A stretch of 6,642 nt of DNA from Pseudomonadota bacterium (lineage in GTDB: Bacteria; Pseudomonadota; Alphaproteobacteria; Rhizobiales; Rhizobiaceae). Position 1 is the stretch's first letter. Each line of letters begins with the position of its first letter. Made by a program: the position numbers and the translations under genes. The stretch lies in assembly GCA_023419995.1 (NCBI GenBank), contig JAEZXF010000034.1, forward strand, positions 1 to 6,642, given 5' to 3'. Of the stretch, positions 1 to 6,530 are shown piece by piece. The notes beneath the pieces are model-generated. The model was given only the letters and a program-made list of their open reading frames with translations. It searched no databases and was not told the origin of the DNA.

Positions 1-703
1 GCGCGGAAACGCGCCCGCCGCGCCGGCCCGCGCGGCCCGCTCCCGCGACGTGTTCGGCTCGGTCGCCATCGCCTTCCGCCGCCTGCCGGCGCTGGCGAAG
101 ATCGCCCCGGCACAGGACGAGATGACCCGCGCCGGCGTGATGCGCTGCGCCGGCGACGACTGCACCCTGCCGCGCAGGCGCATGATGGAGAGCCTCGGCG
201 GCCTGAGGAACGCGCCGCTCGCCGAGAAGGCGAAGGCGGTCAACACGCAGGTGAACGCCCATGTCGACTACAGGCGCGACGCCGAGAACTACGGCGTCGT
301 CGACTACTGGGCGCCCCCGCAGGAGATCCTCGCCCGCCGGGCCGGCGATTGCGAGGACTACGCCATCCTGAAGATGGCGCTGCTTCGCGAGATCGGGGTC
401 GCCGAGCGGGACATGGCGATCGTGGTCCTGCGCGACGAGAGCCGGGGCCTGTTCCACGCGGTGCTGTCGCTGCGCACCGACGCCGGATACCTGATCCTCG
501 ACAACATGCGCGACGAGGTCCTGGCCGATGGCGCGCTGCCGCACTACCTGCCGCTCTATTCGGTGTCGGCGGGAAGAGGCTTCATCCACGGCCGCAAGTC
601 GGGATCGAGCCCGGTGCAGGTCTCGGGCATCCCCTTCGACATGGTGGCGCCCGGCGAAGGCCCCGCCCCGGATGCCGCCGGCGCGCCCCGCCCGGGCATC
701 TGA
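1..703 (+). CDS. lapG: LapG-type transglutaminase-like cysteine protease (BTLCP family), 5'-truncated by window
   Basis: Predicted periplasmic cysteine protease of the bacterial transglutaminase-like family (Peptidase C93). LapG of Pseudomonas cuts a type I-secreted adhesin near its N-terminus and so releases biofilm. Numbering from the GTG at 50, the triad is Cys101 (motif GDCEDYA), His136 (FHAVLSL) and Asp151 (LILDN), with spacing close to that of LapG. Asp100 and Glu102 flank the Cys and correspond to the calcium ligands of LapG. Cys33 and Cys38 form the N-terminal cysteine pair often seen in the family, and the YGVVDYW block before the catalytic Cys is also typical. The frame is open to the left edge (first full codon at base 2) through an Ala/Pro/Arg-rich stretch, and the GTG at 50 has no Shine-Dalgarno sequence. 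The true start and signal peptide therefore probably lie outside the window. The C-terminal tail of about 30 residues is Pro/Gly/Ala-rich and looks disordered. The gene converges on the secretion operon. The family is certain; the adhesin-cleaving role is inferred from context. Confidence 0.9.
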   Translation, partial: RGNAPAAPARAARSRDVFGSVAIAFRRLPALAKIAPAQDEMTRAGVMRCAGDDCTLPRRRMMESLGGLRNAPLAEKAKAVNTQVNAHVDYRRDAENYGVVDYWAPPQEILARRAGDCEDYAILKMALLREIGVAERDMAIVVLRDESRGLFHAVLSLRTDAGYLILDNMRDEVLADGALPHYLPLYSVSAGRGFIHGRKSGSSPVQVSGIPFDMVAPGEGPAPDAAGAPRPGI

Positions 704-746
704 CGCGCCCGCAAGCAAAATCTACAGGGCCGGCGGGAATTCCGCT
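704..746. other. Convergent intergenic gap between protease and PAS genes
   Basis: The two stop codons face each other across 43 bp. The only symmetry is a 4-bp-arm dyad, GCGG-GAATT-CCGC, at 733-745, with no T-run on either side. No intrinsic terminator is visible, so transcripts of the two units may overlap at their 3' ends. Confidence 0.4.
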
Positions 747-1394
747 TCAGGCGTTTGTGACGAAGGCGATGACCATCGGCTGCCGCCGCACCGGCGCCAG
801 CACGAGGTTGAGCGTGCCGCGGATCCTGCGCTCCTCGACGCCGAGGACGAAGCCGCTGGCGGCGGTCGGCGCATCGCCGCGGCGAAGGCCGTCGATTACC
901 TGGTCGAGCTGCGTGTCGAGCGTCAGGCGCAGTCCCTTCTGCATCACGTCGGGCCTCACCGTGACGAAGCGCGACTGGATGAGGTTGAGGAAGGCGCGGT
1001 TGTAGAAGAGGATCCTCTTGTCCGCCGTCAGCACGAATGCCGGCGAGGGGCTCGCCTGGATGATGGCGTCCGTGGCGTCGGGATGGGTCAGGTTCTCCAG
1101 GCGGCGCACCCGCTCCGACAGCCAGCGGACGACCCGCACGCGCAGCAGCGACGCGAGGTTGCCGCCGCCGGGAGCGGCATCGACCACCTCCTCCACCACC
1201 TCGCCGACCGTGCTGTTGACGTCGGCGGCGACCATCTTCAGCCCGTCCCTGTAGATGCTTTCGAGCCGGATGCCGCGGCGCTGCCGCGGCGTGTTGACGG
1301 CGCGGAAGACCGGCACGAAGCCGGACGCCTCCGCGTCGTCGGCTGCCGCGGCATTCTCCCGGGGCGAAAGGGGGGATACGGCCGCGTCGCTCAT
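747..1394 (-). CDS. PAS-domain protein coupled to the type I secretion operon
   Basis: A 215-residue, apparently cytoplasmic protein with no signal peptide or membrane segment. Residues about 107-213 look like a single PAS domain: the SPAFVLTADKRILFYNRAF block fits the first strands and helix, and the closing strands (RGTLNLVLAPV, PMVIAFVTNA) end the protein. Residues 1-30 are low in complexity and Ala-rich. Residues 38-104 form a mostly helical region (EVVEEVVD, VVRWLSERVRRLENL) of a type I do not recognise, perhaps for dimerisation. No HTH, kinase, GGDEF or EAL domain is present, and the frame past the stop runs only into antisense of the neighbouring protease gene. The start codon lies 2 bp after the adaptor stop, with a GGAG Shine-Dalgarno (complement of 1403-1406) 8 nt upstream, so translational coupling is likely. 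A much longer frame continues upstream, but it is antisense-type shadow of the adaptor gene. The role is unknown; a sensory or regulatory partner of the exporter is an inference. Confidence 0.82.
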   Translation of the reverse strand: MSDAAVSPLSPRENAAAADDAEASGFVPVFRAVNTPRQRRGIRLESIYRDGLKMVAADVNSTVGEVVEEVVDAAPGGGNLASLLRVRVVRWLSERVRRLENLTHPDATDAIIQASPSPAFVLTADKRILFYNRAFLNLIQSRFVTVRPDVMQKGLRLTLDTQLDQVIDGLRRGDAPTAASGFVLGVEERRIRGTLNLVLAPVRRQPMVIAFVTNA

Positions 1395-1396
1395 GC

Positions 1397-2677
1397 TCAG
1401 CGCTCCGTCAGCGCTTCGCTGCGGGCCTTGTTGATCGGCTTCATCAGGTAGTCGAGCACCGTCTTCTCGCCGGTGATGATCTCGACCGAGGTGATCATGC
1501 CGGGAATGATCGGGAACTTGCGCCCGTCCTTCTCCAGCTCCGACACCGGCGTCGCCACCTGCACCTGATAGAACGTCTCGCCCGAGTTCTGGTCGAGCAG
1601 GCTGTCGGCGGAGACGTTGGAGACCTCGCCGTCGATGCCGCCGTAGATCGAGAAGTCGTAGGCGGTGACCTTGACGATGGCCGACTGGCCGCGCCGCACG
1701 AAGGCCACGTCGCGCGGCGAGATGCGCGCCTCGACGAGGAGCGTGTCGGCGGTGGGCACGACGCCGGCGACGACGGTTCCCGGCTGCACGTAGGCGCCGA
1801 TCGTGTTGATGTCGAGCGTGTTGACCACGCCGTCGACGGGGGAACGGATGTCGGTGCGGGCGACGCGGTCGGTCGCGCCGCGGATGGTCTCGTCGATGAT
1901 CGACAGTTCGGCCAGCGCCTGCGTCTTCTCCATCAGCGCCTCCTGCCGGACCTGCAGGTTGAGCTCCTCGACCTGCAGCGTCGCCTCGCTGATGGCGGCG
2001 TTGAGGCGCTCGATGCCCTCCATGGCGAGCGCGAGCTGCCCGCGCTGGTCGGTGAGCTCGCGGTCGAGGCGCAGCAGATCGGTCTGCGCCACCAGCTTCT
2101 TCGCCACCATCGGGCCGATCAGGTCCATCTCGCGCTGGGCGACGGCGATGACCTCGTTGAGGCGGGAGATGTTGGCCTGCGCCTCGTCGAGCTCCTTCAT
2201 GCGCTGGCGAAGCCGCGCCTGGAGGACGGAGCCCTTGTTCTCGATACTGATGCGGCGTGCGTTGAGCAGCCGCACCTCGTTGTCGCAGACGACCGGGGCG
2301 ACCTTGACGATCGCCTCGGGGCAGACATAGGCCGCGGTGAGGTCGCCCTGTTCCTCGATCTCGAGGCGGGCGATCTTGGCGCGCAGGGCCCGCGCCTTGG
2401 CCGCGGACTCGCCCAGCGTCGAGGTGGTGGTGGTGTCGTCGAGGCGCATCAGCAGCTCGCCCCGGCGAACGACCTGCCCGACCTGGACCGCGATCTCCTG
2501 GACCACGCCCGCCTCGGAGGCCTGGATGATCTGCGTCTTCGAAACCGGGATGACCTTGCCGTCGCCGCGGGCGATCTCGTCGACCTTGGCGATCGCCGCC
2601 CAGCCGACGAAGGTTCCGATGAACAGAATAACGATAAGCAGCACCAGCCGCGCGAAAAGCGGGGGCTTGTCCGTCAT
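1397..2677 (-). CDS. lapC: HlyD-family type I secretion periplasmic adaptor (LapC-like)
   Basis: Membrane-fusion protein of 426 residues that bridges the inner-membrane ABC transporter and the outer-membrane channel. It has a short cytoplasmic N-terminus and one membrane segment (about 9-29). A split biotinyl-lipoyl domain follows, with halves near 50-80 (ASEAGVVQEIAVQVGQVVRRG) and 275-300 (RSPVDGVVNTL). Between them is a long helical hairpin (about 90-265) rich in Leu, Glu, Arg and Gln heptads, and then a beta-barrel region. Residues 390-412 fit the HlyD secretion-protein signature exactly (IIPGM...ITGEKTVLDYLM). Length is normal for the family. Cys119 and Cys131, at the start of the hairpin, are the only cysteines and could form a periplasmic disulfide. 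The start ATG overlaps the transporter stop (ATGA), with AGGGA (complement of 2687-2691) 9 nt upstream, so translation is coupled. The substrate is presumably an RTX-type adhesin or other repeat protein encoded elsewhere. The symbol follows operon order and family and is not proof of orthology. Confidence 0.94.
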   Translation of the reverse strand: MTDKPPLFARLVLLIVILFIGTFVGWAAIAKVDEIARGDGKVIPVSKTQIIQASEAGVVQEIAVQVGQVVRRGELLMRLDDTTTTSTLGESAAKARALRAKIARLEIEEQGDLTAAYVCPEAIVKVAPVVCDNEVRLLNARRISIENKGSVLQARLRQRMKELDEAQANISRLNEVIAVAQREMDLIGPMVAKKLVAQTDLLRLDRELTDQRGQLALAMEGIERLNAAISEATLQVEELNLQVRQEALMEKTQALAELSIIDETIRGATDRVARTDIRSPVDGVVNTLDINTIGAYVQPGTVVAGVVPTADTLLVEARISPRDVAFVRRGQSAIVKVTAYDFSIYGGIDGEVSNVSADSLLDQNSGETFYQVQVATPVSELEKDGRKFPIIPGMITSVEIITGEKTVLDYLMKPINKARSEALTER

Positions 2678-4836
2678 GCCCGTTGTTCCCTGCCCTCACC
2701 GGAGGCCGCAGTGCCGCGCTGCAGCGCTTCGATGACCCTGTTCTTCGGCCCATCCGCGATGACACGACCCTGGTCGAGCACGATGAGCCTGTCCACGAGC
2801 TCGAGCATGCTGTGGCGGTGCGTCGAGATTATGACCGTCACGTCGGGCGCGAAGGCGTTGCGCAGCCTCGACAGGAGCAGCCGCTCGGTGGCGAGGTCCA
2901 TGGCGCCGGAGGGCTCGTCGAGATAGACGATCTTGGGCCGGCCGAGCAGCAGCCGGGCGATCGTCAGCGCCTGCTTCTGGCCGCCGGACAGGTTGTTGCC
3001 GCGCTCGCCCACCGGCATGTCGAACCCGCGCGGATGGCGCGAGACGAACGCGTCGACGCCGGTGGCCTGCGCGACCTCGAGGATCTCGTCGTCGGTGGCG
3101 TCGCCGCGGCCGAGAAGAAGGTTCTCCTTGACCGTGCCGGAGAACAGGTCGGCCGACTGGCCGGCGATGGCCACCGCCGAGCGCACCTCGGCCGGGTGGT
3201 ACTGCCGGATGTCGACGCCATCGAGCAGGATGCTGCCCGCCGCCGGCACGTAGAGCCCGCCGAGCAGGCGCCCGACCGTGGTCTTGCCCGAGCCGATGCG
3301 GCCGATGATGCCGACGCGCTCGCCCGGGCGGATCGAGAAGCTGAGCCCGTTGACGACGTTGTGCTCGGTGCCGGGATAGGCGAAGGCGACGTTGTCGAAG
3401 ACGATGCCGCCGCCGCGGATCTGGCGGTTCACGAAGCCCGCCGTCTGCGGGCGGTCTTCCGGCTGCTTCATGATGCCGTCGACGATGCGCAGCGAGATGA
3501 TCGCCTGGCGCAGCCGCGACAGGGTCATCGAGATCTGGCCGAGCGGCGCCAGCGTGCGGCCGGCCAGCATCACGCAGGCGATGATCGCGCCCATCGACAT
3601 CGCGCCCTCGGCGAACGCATAGGCGCCGGCGAGCACGATGCCGACCGTCACCATCTGCTGCACGAACTGGGTGGCGTTCGCGGCGCCGGCCGAGATGTAC
3701 TTGATCTCCTCGCTCGTCCGCGTGGCGTGCTTGGTCAGCTCCTGCCAGCGGCGCAGCAGGCTCGCCTCCGCCCTCAGGCTCTTCACCGTCTCGATTGTCG
3801 AGATCGTCTCCACCAGCAGCGCCTGCCGCCTCGCCGATTCGTTCGCCGCCGTGGCGACGCGACGGCCGATCCTGTGCTGGGCGACGAGGCCGATCAGCAC
3901 GGCGAGCACGAAGGCGGCGGCGGGGATGAACACCAGCCAGCCGGCGACCATGTAGATCACCGCGAGGAACACGAAGACGAAGATGCTGTCTATCAGCGTC
4001 GCCACGGTGTTCGACGCGAAGAACTCGCGCACGAACTCGTACTGCGTGACGCGGCTGGCATATTCGCCGGTCGAGAGCGGCCGCGCCGCCAGCTCGGAAT
4101 TGAGGATCTTGTCGAACAGCAGGTGCGACAGGCGGATGTCGGCCTTGCGGCCGGCATAGTCGATCAGCGACGCTCGCGCGGTCTTGAGCAGGAACTCGAA
4201 CAGGAAGGCGAGCGTGACGCCCGCGGCCAGCACCCACAGCGTCGAGATCGCCTCGTTCGGCAGCACCCTGTCATAGACGTTCATCACGAACAGCGGCGAG
4301 ACGAGGCCGATGATGTTGATGAAGAACGCCGCCAGCGCCACCTGGATGTAGGTGCGCCAGAACGGCAGCAGGGTCGCGACCAGCCAGTGGCGGCGCTCGA
4401 CCTCGGCGGCGAGACCGACGCTCGCATGCTCCGACGCGTTGATGTAGGTGGCGGCGAAGGCGAAGACGCGGTCCGGCCCCAGCCGCGCCAGAACATCCTC
4501 GTCGATGACGTCGCCCGCCGCATGGCCGGTGCGGTAGGACCGCGACGAAGCCTGCTCCAGCAGCGGAAGCGCCCGCCCGTCCTCGAGCAGCACGATCGCC
4601 GGAAGCTCTATGTTGCCGCCCTTGAGGGCCCGCGCCGAATGCTCGACCGCGTCCAGCCCGATGCGCTCGGCAAGGCGGACGACCTCCTCGTGGCTCGGCG
4701 CGACGAGGTTCTCCTCCGGCACGCCGGAGAAGAGGACGTTGTCCGAGCTGGGCCGCCCGAGGAAGGCGGCCACGTGGCGGAACGATGAGCGGAAATCGAG
4801 GACAGCGGGCCTGTCGGCGGTGCTTTTGTCAAGCAT
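2674..4836 (-). CDS. lapB: Type I secretion ABC transporter, permease/ATPase with C39-like domain (LapB-like)
   Basis: Inner-membrane exporter of 720 residues that powers one-step secretion through the adaptor and the TolC channel. Residues about 15-130 resemble a C39-like domain; this region has no cysteine at all, so it cannot act as a peptidase and probably only docks substrate, as in HlyB and LapB. The membrane domain spans about 155-435, with hydrophobic segments near 164-186, 198-217, 279-298, 299-319 and 392-430. The nucleotide-binding domain is complete: Walker A GRIGSGKT (512-519), Q-loop Gln560, signature LSGGQ (616-620), Walker B ending in Asp640 with catalytic Glu641, D-loop SGAMD (643-647) and His673. 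I chose the ATG at 4836 because it starts the C39-like domain; the frame is open further upstream, but that part is antisense-type shadow of the tolC gene. The start has only a weak Shine-Dalgarno and lies 29 bp after the tolC stop. The stop overlaps the adaptor start by 4 bp. Confidence 0.95.
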   Translation of the reverse strand: MLDKSTADRPAVLDFRSSFRHVAAFLGRPSSDNVLFSGVPEENLVAPSHEEVVRLAERIGLDAVEHSARALKGGNIELPAIVLLEDGRALPLLEQASSRSYRTGHAAGDVIDEDVLARLGPDRVFAFAATYINASEHASVGLAAEVERRHWLVATLLPFWRTYIQVALAAFFINIIGLVSPLFVMNVYDRVLPNEAISTLWVLAAGVTLAFLFEFLLKTARASLIDYAGRKADIRLSHLLFDKILNSELAARPLSTGEYASRVTQYEFVREFFASNTVATLIDSIFVFVFLAVIYMVAGWLVFIPAAAFVLAVLIGLVAQHRIGRRVATAANESARRQALLVETISTIETVKSLRAEASLLRRWQELTKHATRTSEEIKYISAGAANATQFVQQMVTVGIVLAGAYAFAEGAMSMGAIIACVMLAGRTLAPLGQISMTLSRLRQAIISLRIVDGIMKQPEDRPQTAGFVNRQIRGGGIVFDNVAFAYPGTEHNVVNGLSFSIRPGERVGIIGRIGSGKTTVGRLLGGLYVPAAGSILLDGVDIRQYHPAEVRSAVAIAGQSADLFSGTVKENLLLGRGDATDDEILEVAQATGVDAFVSRHPRGFDMPVGERGNNLSGGQKQALTIARLLLGRPKIVYLDEPSGAMDLATERLLLSRLRNAFAPDVTVIISTHRHSMLELVDRLIVLDQGRVIADGPKNRVIEALQRGTAASGEGREQRA

Positions 4837-4865
4837 CGTGCGCCACCGCCATGGCCATCGGTCGT

Positions 4866-6296
4866 CTAGTTTCTGACCGGCGCGAGCAGATCGAGCGGCA
4901 GATCCTTCACCTGGCGCGAGGGCATGCGCTTGTACTGCGGGTTGCCCTCCTGCAGCACCTGGAACTCGTCGCGCGCATAGGCCTGGCCCTGCTCGGCGGC
5001 CGCGGCGCCCATCGTCCGGGCGAGCGCGCCGGTGGCGGCGAGGATGCGATACTCCTCGAACACCGCGGCATATTGCGAGGTCTTGGCCATCACGGCGACG
5101 TTGTAGCGGGTGTTCTGGGCGTCGAGCACGTCGAGAAGCGAGCGCTGGCCGACGCGGAGCTGCTCGCGGTAGCTCGACACGAGCTGCGCGTTGGCAGCGG
5201 CCTGCTGCTTCAGGGTGCCCGCGAGCTCCGAGCGCTTGGCGCGGCGGTCCCACGCGGTGCGGATCGATTCCTCGATCTCGCGATGGACCTGGTGCAGCAC
5301 CTGGCGCTGCTCGCCGGCGCGGCGGATGTGCTCCTGCTCCCTGGCGACGGTCTGGCCGCCGCGATAGAGGTTCCAGCGCGCGACGACCTTCGCCTCCAGG
5401 TCGGAGGTGCGGCCCTCGCTGCCGTCGACGTCGTCGCCGTAGCGCGCGCGGCCCTGCAGCGAGACGGTCGGCAGGAAATCGGAACGGGCGCCGCGCACCA
5501 TCGCGTCGGCCGTGTCGACGTCGGCGCCGGCGGCCGCGACACGCGGGTTCTGCGCCCGCGCCATGTCGATCGCCGCCTGGACGCTGCGCGGCAGCGCCTT
5601 GGCGACGGAGCCCGGATATTTCGGCGTGCCGATCGGCTTGCCGACGAGGGTGAGGAAGCGGATCTTCGCCGCCTCGAGGTCTTCGGACGCCTCGCTGTGG
5701 CGCGCCCGGGCCGAGAGCAGCCTCTCGCGCGCCTGCATGGTGTCGGCCTCGGTCATCGCGCCGCCGGACACGCTCTGCTCGATCTCGCCGACGATCTGCT
5801 GGTGGAACCCGACATTGTTTCGGGTCTCGGCGACGATCTCCGCCTGCAGGAGGATCTCGAGATATTCCTGGACGACCTGCAGCGCCACGCCTTCCGAGCG
5901 CTCGAGGACACGGAAGGAGGCGCCATCGACGCGCGAGGCCTGGCGGTCGACTTCCGCGCGGCGGCCGCCGCCGTCGAACAGGGTCTGGTTCAGGGTGACG
6001 CCGACGTCGCCGGGATAGAGCGTGTCGCCCTCGGTGCCGAGCCGGCGGCGCGCCGGGCTGTCGAGGCGGCGGGCGCCGATGGTGGCGTCGAGATCGACGG
6101 TGGGGAGAAAGAGACCCTTCGCCTGCCGGAGCTCGAACTCGACGGCCTCGCGGTTCTCGATTGCTTGCAGCACCTGCGGGTTCGATGTCAGCGCTTCCGT
6201 GACGGCCTCGCGCAGCGTCATGGCGCCGACCGCGGTCGTGCCAAGGAGAACGCTCGCGGCGCCGAAAATGCCACCCAGCATGTTGCCGAAACGCAT
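4866..6296 (-). CDS. tolC: TolC-family outer-membrane channel of type I secretion (LapE-like)
   Basis: Outer-membrane efflux protein of 476 residues, the exit duct of the secretion machine. The N-terminus has Arg2, a hydrophobic core and a likely signal-peptidase cleavage after Ala25 (AVGA before MTLREAV). The internal duplication typical of the fold can be read directly. The first half has NPQVLQAIENREA and FLPTVDLDA (39-72) and TLFDGGGRR (105-113); the second half has NPRVAAAGADVDTA and FLPTVSLQG (250-282) and NLYRGGQTVA (309-318). The motif VGQRSLLDVLDAQN (382-395) is the strongly conserved C-terminal TolC helix. A tail of about 45 residues (432-476), rich in Gln, Lys and Pro, follows the fold. 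The start ATG has GGGG (complement of 6304-6307) 7 nt upstream, and no in-frame start further upstream gives a better signal peptide. It is the first gene of the operon; the order channel-transporter-adaptor matches lapEBC of Pseudomonas, so lapE would be an equally fair name. Confidence 0.93.
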   Translation of the reverse strand: MRFGNMLGGIFGAASVLLGTTAVGAMTLREAVTEALTSNPQVLQAIENREAVEFELRQAKGLFLPTVDLDATIGARRLDSPARRRLGTEGDTLYPGDVGVTLNQTLFDGGGRRAEVDRQASRVDGASFRVLERSEGVALQVVQEYLEILLQAEIVAETRNNVGFHQQIVGEIEQSVSGGAMTEADTMQARERLLSARARHSEASEDLEAAKIRFLTLVGKPIGTPKYPGSVAKALPRSVQAAIDMARAQNPRVAAAGADVDTADAMVRGARSDFLPTVSLQGRARYGDDVDGSEGRTSDLEAKVVARWNLYRGGQTVAREQEHIRRAGEQRQVLHQVHREIEESIRTAWDRRAKRSELAGTLKQQAAANAQLVSSYREQLRVGQRSLLDVLDAQNTRYNVAVMAKTSQYAAVFEEYRILAATGALARTMGAAAAEQGQAYARDEFQVLQEGNPQYKRMPSRQVKDLPLDLLAPVRN

Positions 6297-6395
6297 GCCA
6301 AAACCCCGCCCGTGCAGAATAAACCTGATTCACCTTCCCACCAGTGAATGCAGCGACGTTTAGTTTAGATATTCTTGAAAGTCACGCATCTAATC

Positions 6396-6408
6396 ACGCC
6401 GGCGGCGT
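6396..6408. repeat. Short inverted repeat ACGCC-GGC-GGCGT
   Basis: Five-base arms around a 3-base centre, just upstream (in the operon sense) of the A/T-rich putative promoter segment. A similar small hairpin, CCCGG-CCT-CCGGG, lies at 6423-6435. Neither is followed by a T-run on either strand, so neither looks like an intrinsic terminator. Either could be a binding site or chance in GC-rich DNA. Confidence 0.22.
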
Positions 6409-6444
6409 ATTTCTTGGAATTTCCCGGCCTCCGGGCGACGCATA

Positions 6445-6470
6445 GTTGCCGTTCTGCAACGCTTTGCAAC
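6445..6470. repeat. GTTGC-N6-GCAAC dyad plus adjoining direct repeat
   Basis: GTTGC at 6445-6449 and GCAAC at 6456-6460 form an inverted repeat with 5-bp arms around 6 bp. The 10-bp unit GTTCTGCAAC (6451-6460) is followed directly by GCTTTGCAAC (6461-6470), with 8 of 10 bases the same, so the half-sites recur about one helical turn apart. It lies about 150-175 bp upstream of the tolC start. It looks like an operator, but no known regulator is recognised and chance is possible with arms this short. Confidence 0.3.
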
Positions 6471-6530
6471 CAATTCCATACACCTGCGCACAGAGATCGG
6501 GAGGCAATTTTCCGGCCCGTCCTCGCCGTC

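Larger units (their letters stand above)
6297..6530. other. Intergenic region upstream of the secretion operon, probable promoter region
   Basis: This 234-bp stretch between the Fe-S subunit stop and the tolC start has no convincing reading frame. It is clearly more A/T-rich than the surrounding genes, most strongly around 6359-6395 and 6410-6423. On the minus strand a TATCTA hexamer (complement of 6366-6371) could be a -10 element, giving a leader of about 60 nt, but the sequence 17 nt upstream is a poor -35. Short inverted and direct repeats are present (listed separately). I see no GC hairpin followed by a T-run that would terminate the upstream gene. The promoter placement is inference. 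Confidence 0.4.

Noticed and set aside
15..130. Active C39 bacteriocin-leader peptidase domain in the transporter (coordinates are protein residues)
   Set aside because: The N-terminal domain contains no cysteine, so the catalytic residue is absent. It fits a C39-like docking domain instead.
733..745. GCGG-GAATT-CCGC dyad between the convergent genes as a bidirectional terminator
   Set aside because: The arms are only 4 bp and there is no T-run on either strand.
747..2765. Continuous minus-strand frame joining the PAS protein to about 450 upstream codons, as if a large fusion
   Set aside because: The upstream part is Arg/Pro/Gly-rich and out of frame with the well-supported adaptor gene. 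The ATG at 1394, with a good Shine-Dalgarno, starts the recognisable protein.
2683..4788. Long plus-strand open frame of about 700 codons opposite the transporter gene
   Set aside because: Its product is dominated by Arg, Asp, Glu, His and Ala with no recognisable domain. It mirrors a strongly supported ABC transporter, which is the usual antisense shadow in GC-rich genes.
4837..6333. Extension of the transporter frame to a GTG at 6333, giving a protein of 1219 residues
   Set aside because: The extension lies over tolC in another frame and has no domain. The transporter proper starts at 4836 with a normal family length.
4785..6347. Plus-strand open frame of about 520 codons opposite tolC
   Set aside because: It has low-complexity Leu/Arg/Ala/Asp composition and no domain, and it covers a clear TolC-family gene on the other strand.
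6452..6478. Possible sigma-54 (-24/-12) promoter on the minus strand around TTGGTTGCAAAGCGTTGCA
   Set aside because: The GG and GC elements are 12 bases apart instead of 10, and the TGGCAC core is missing.
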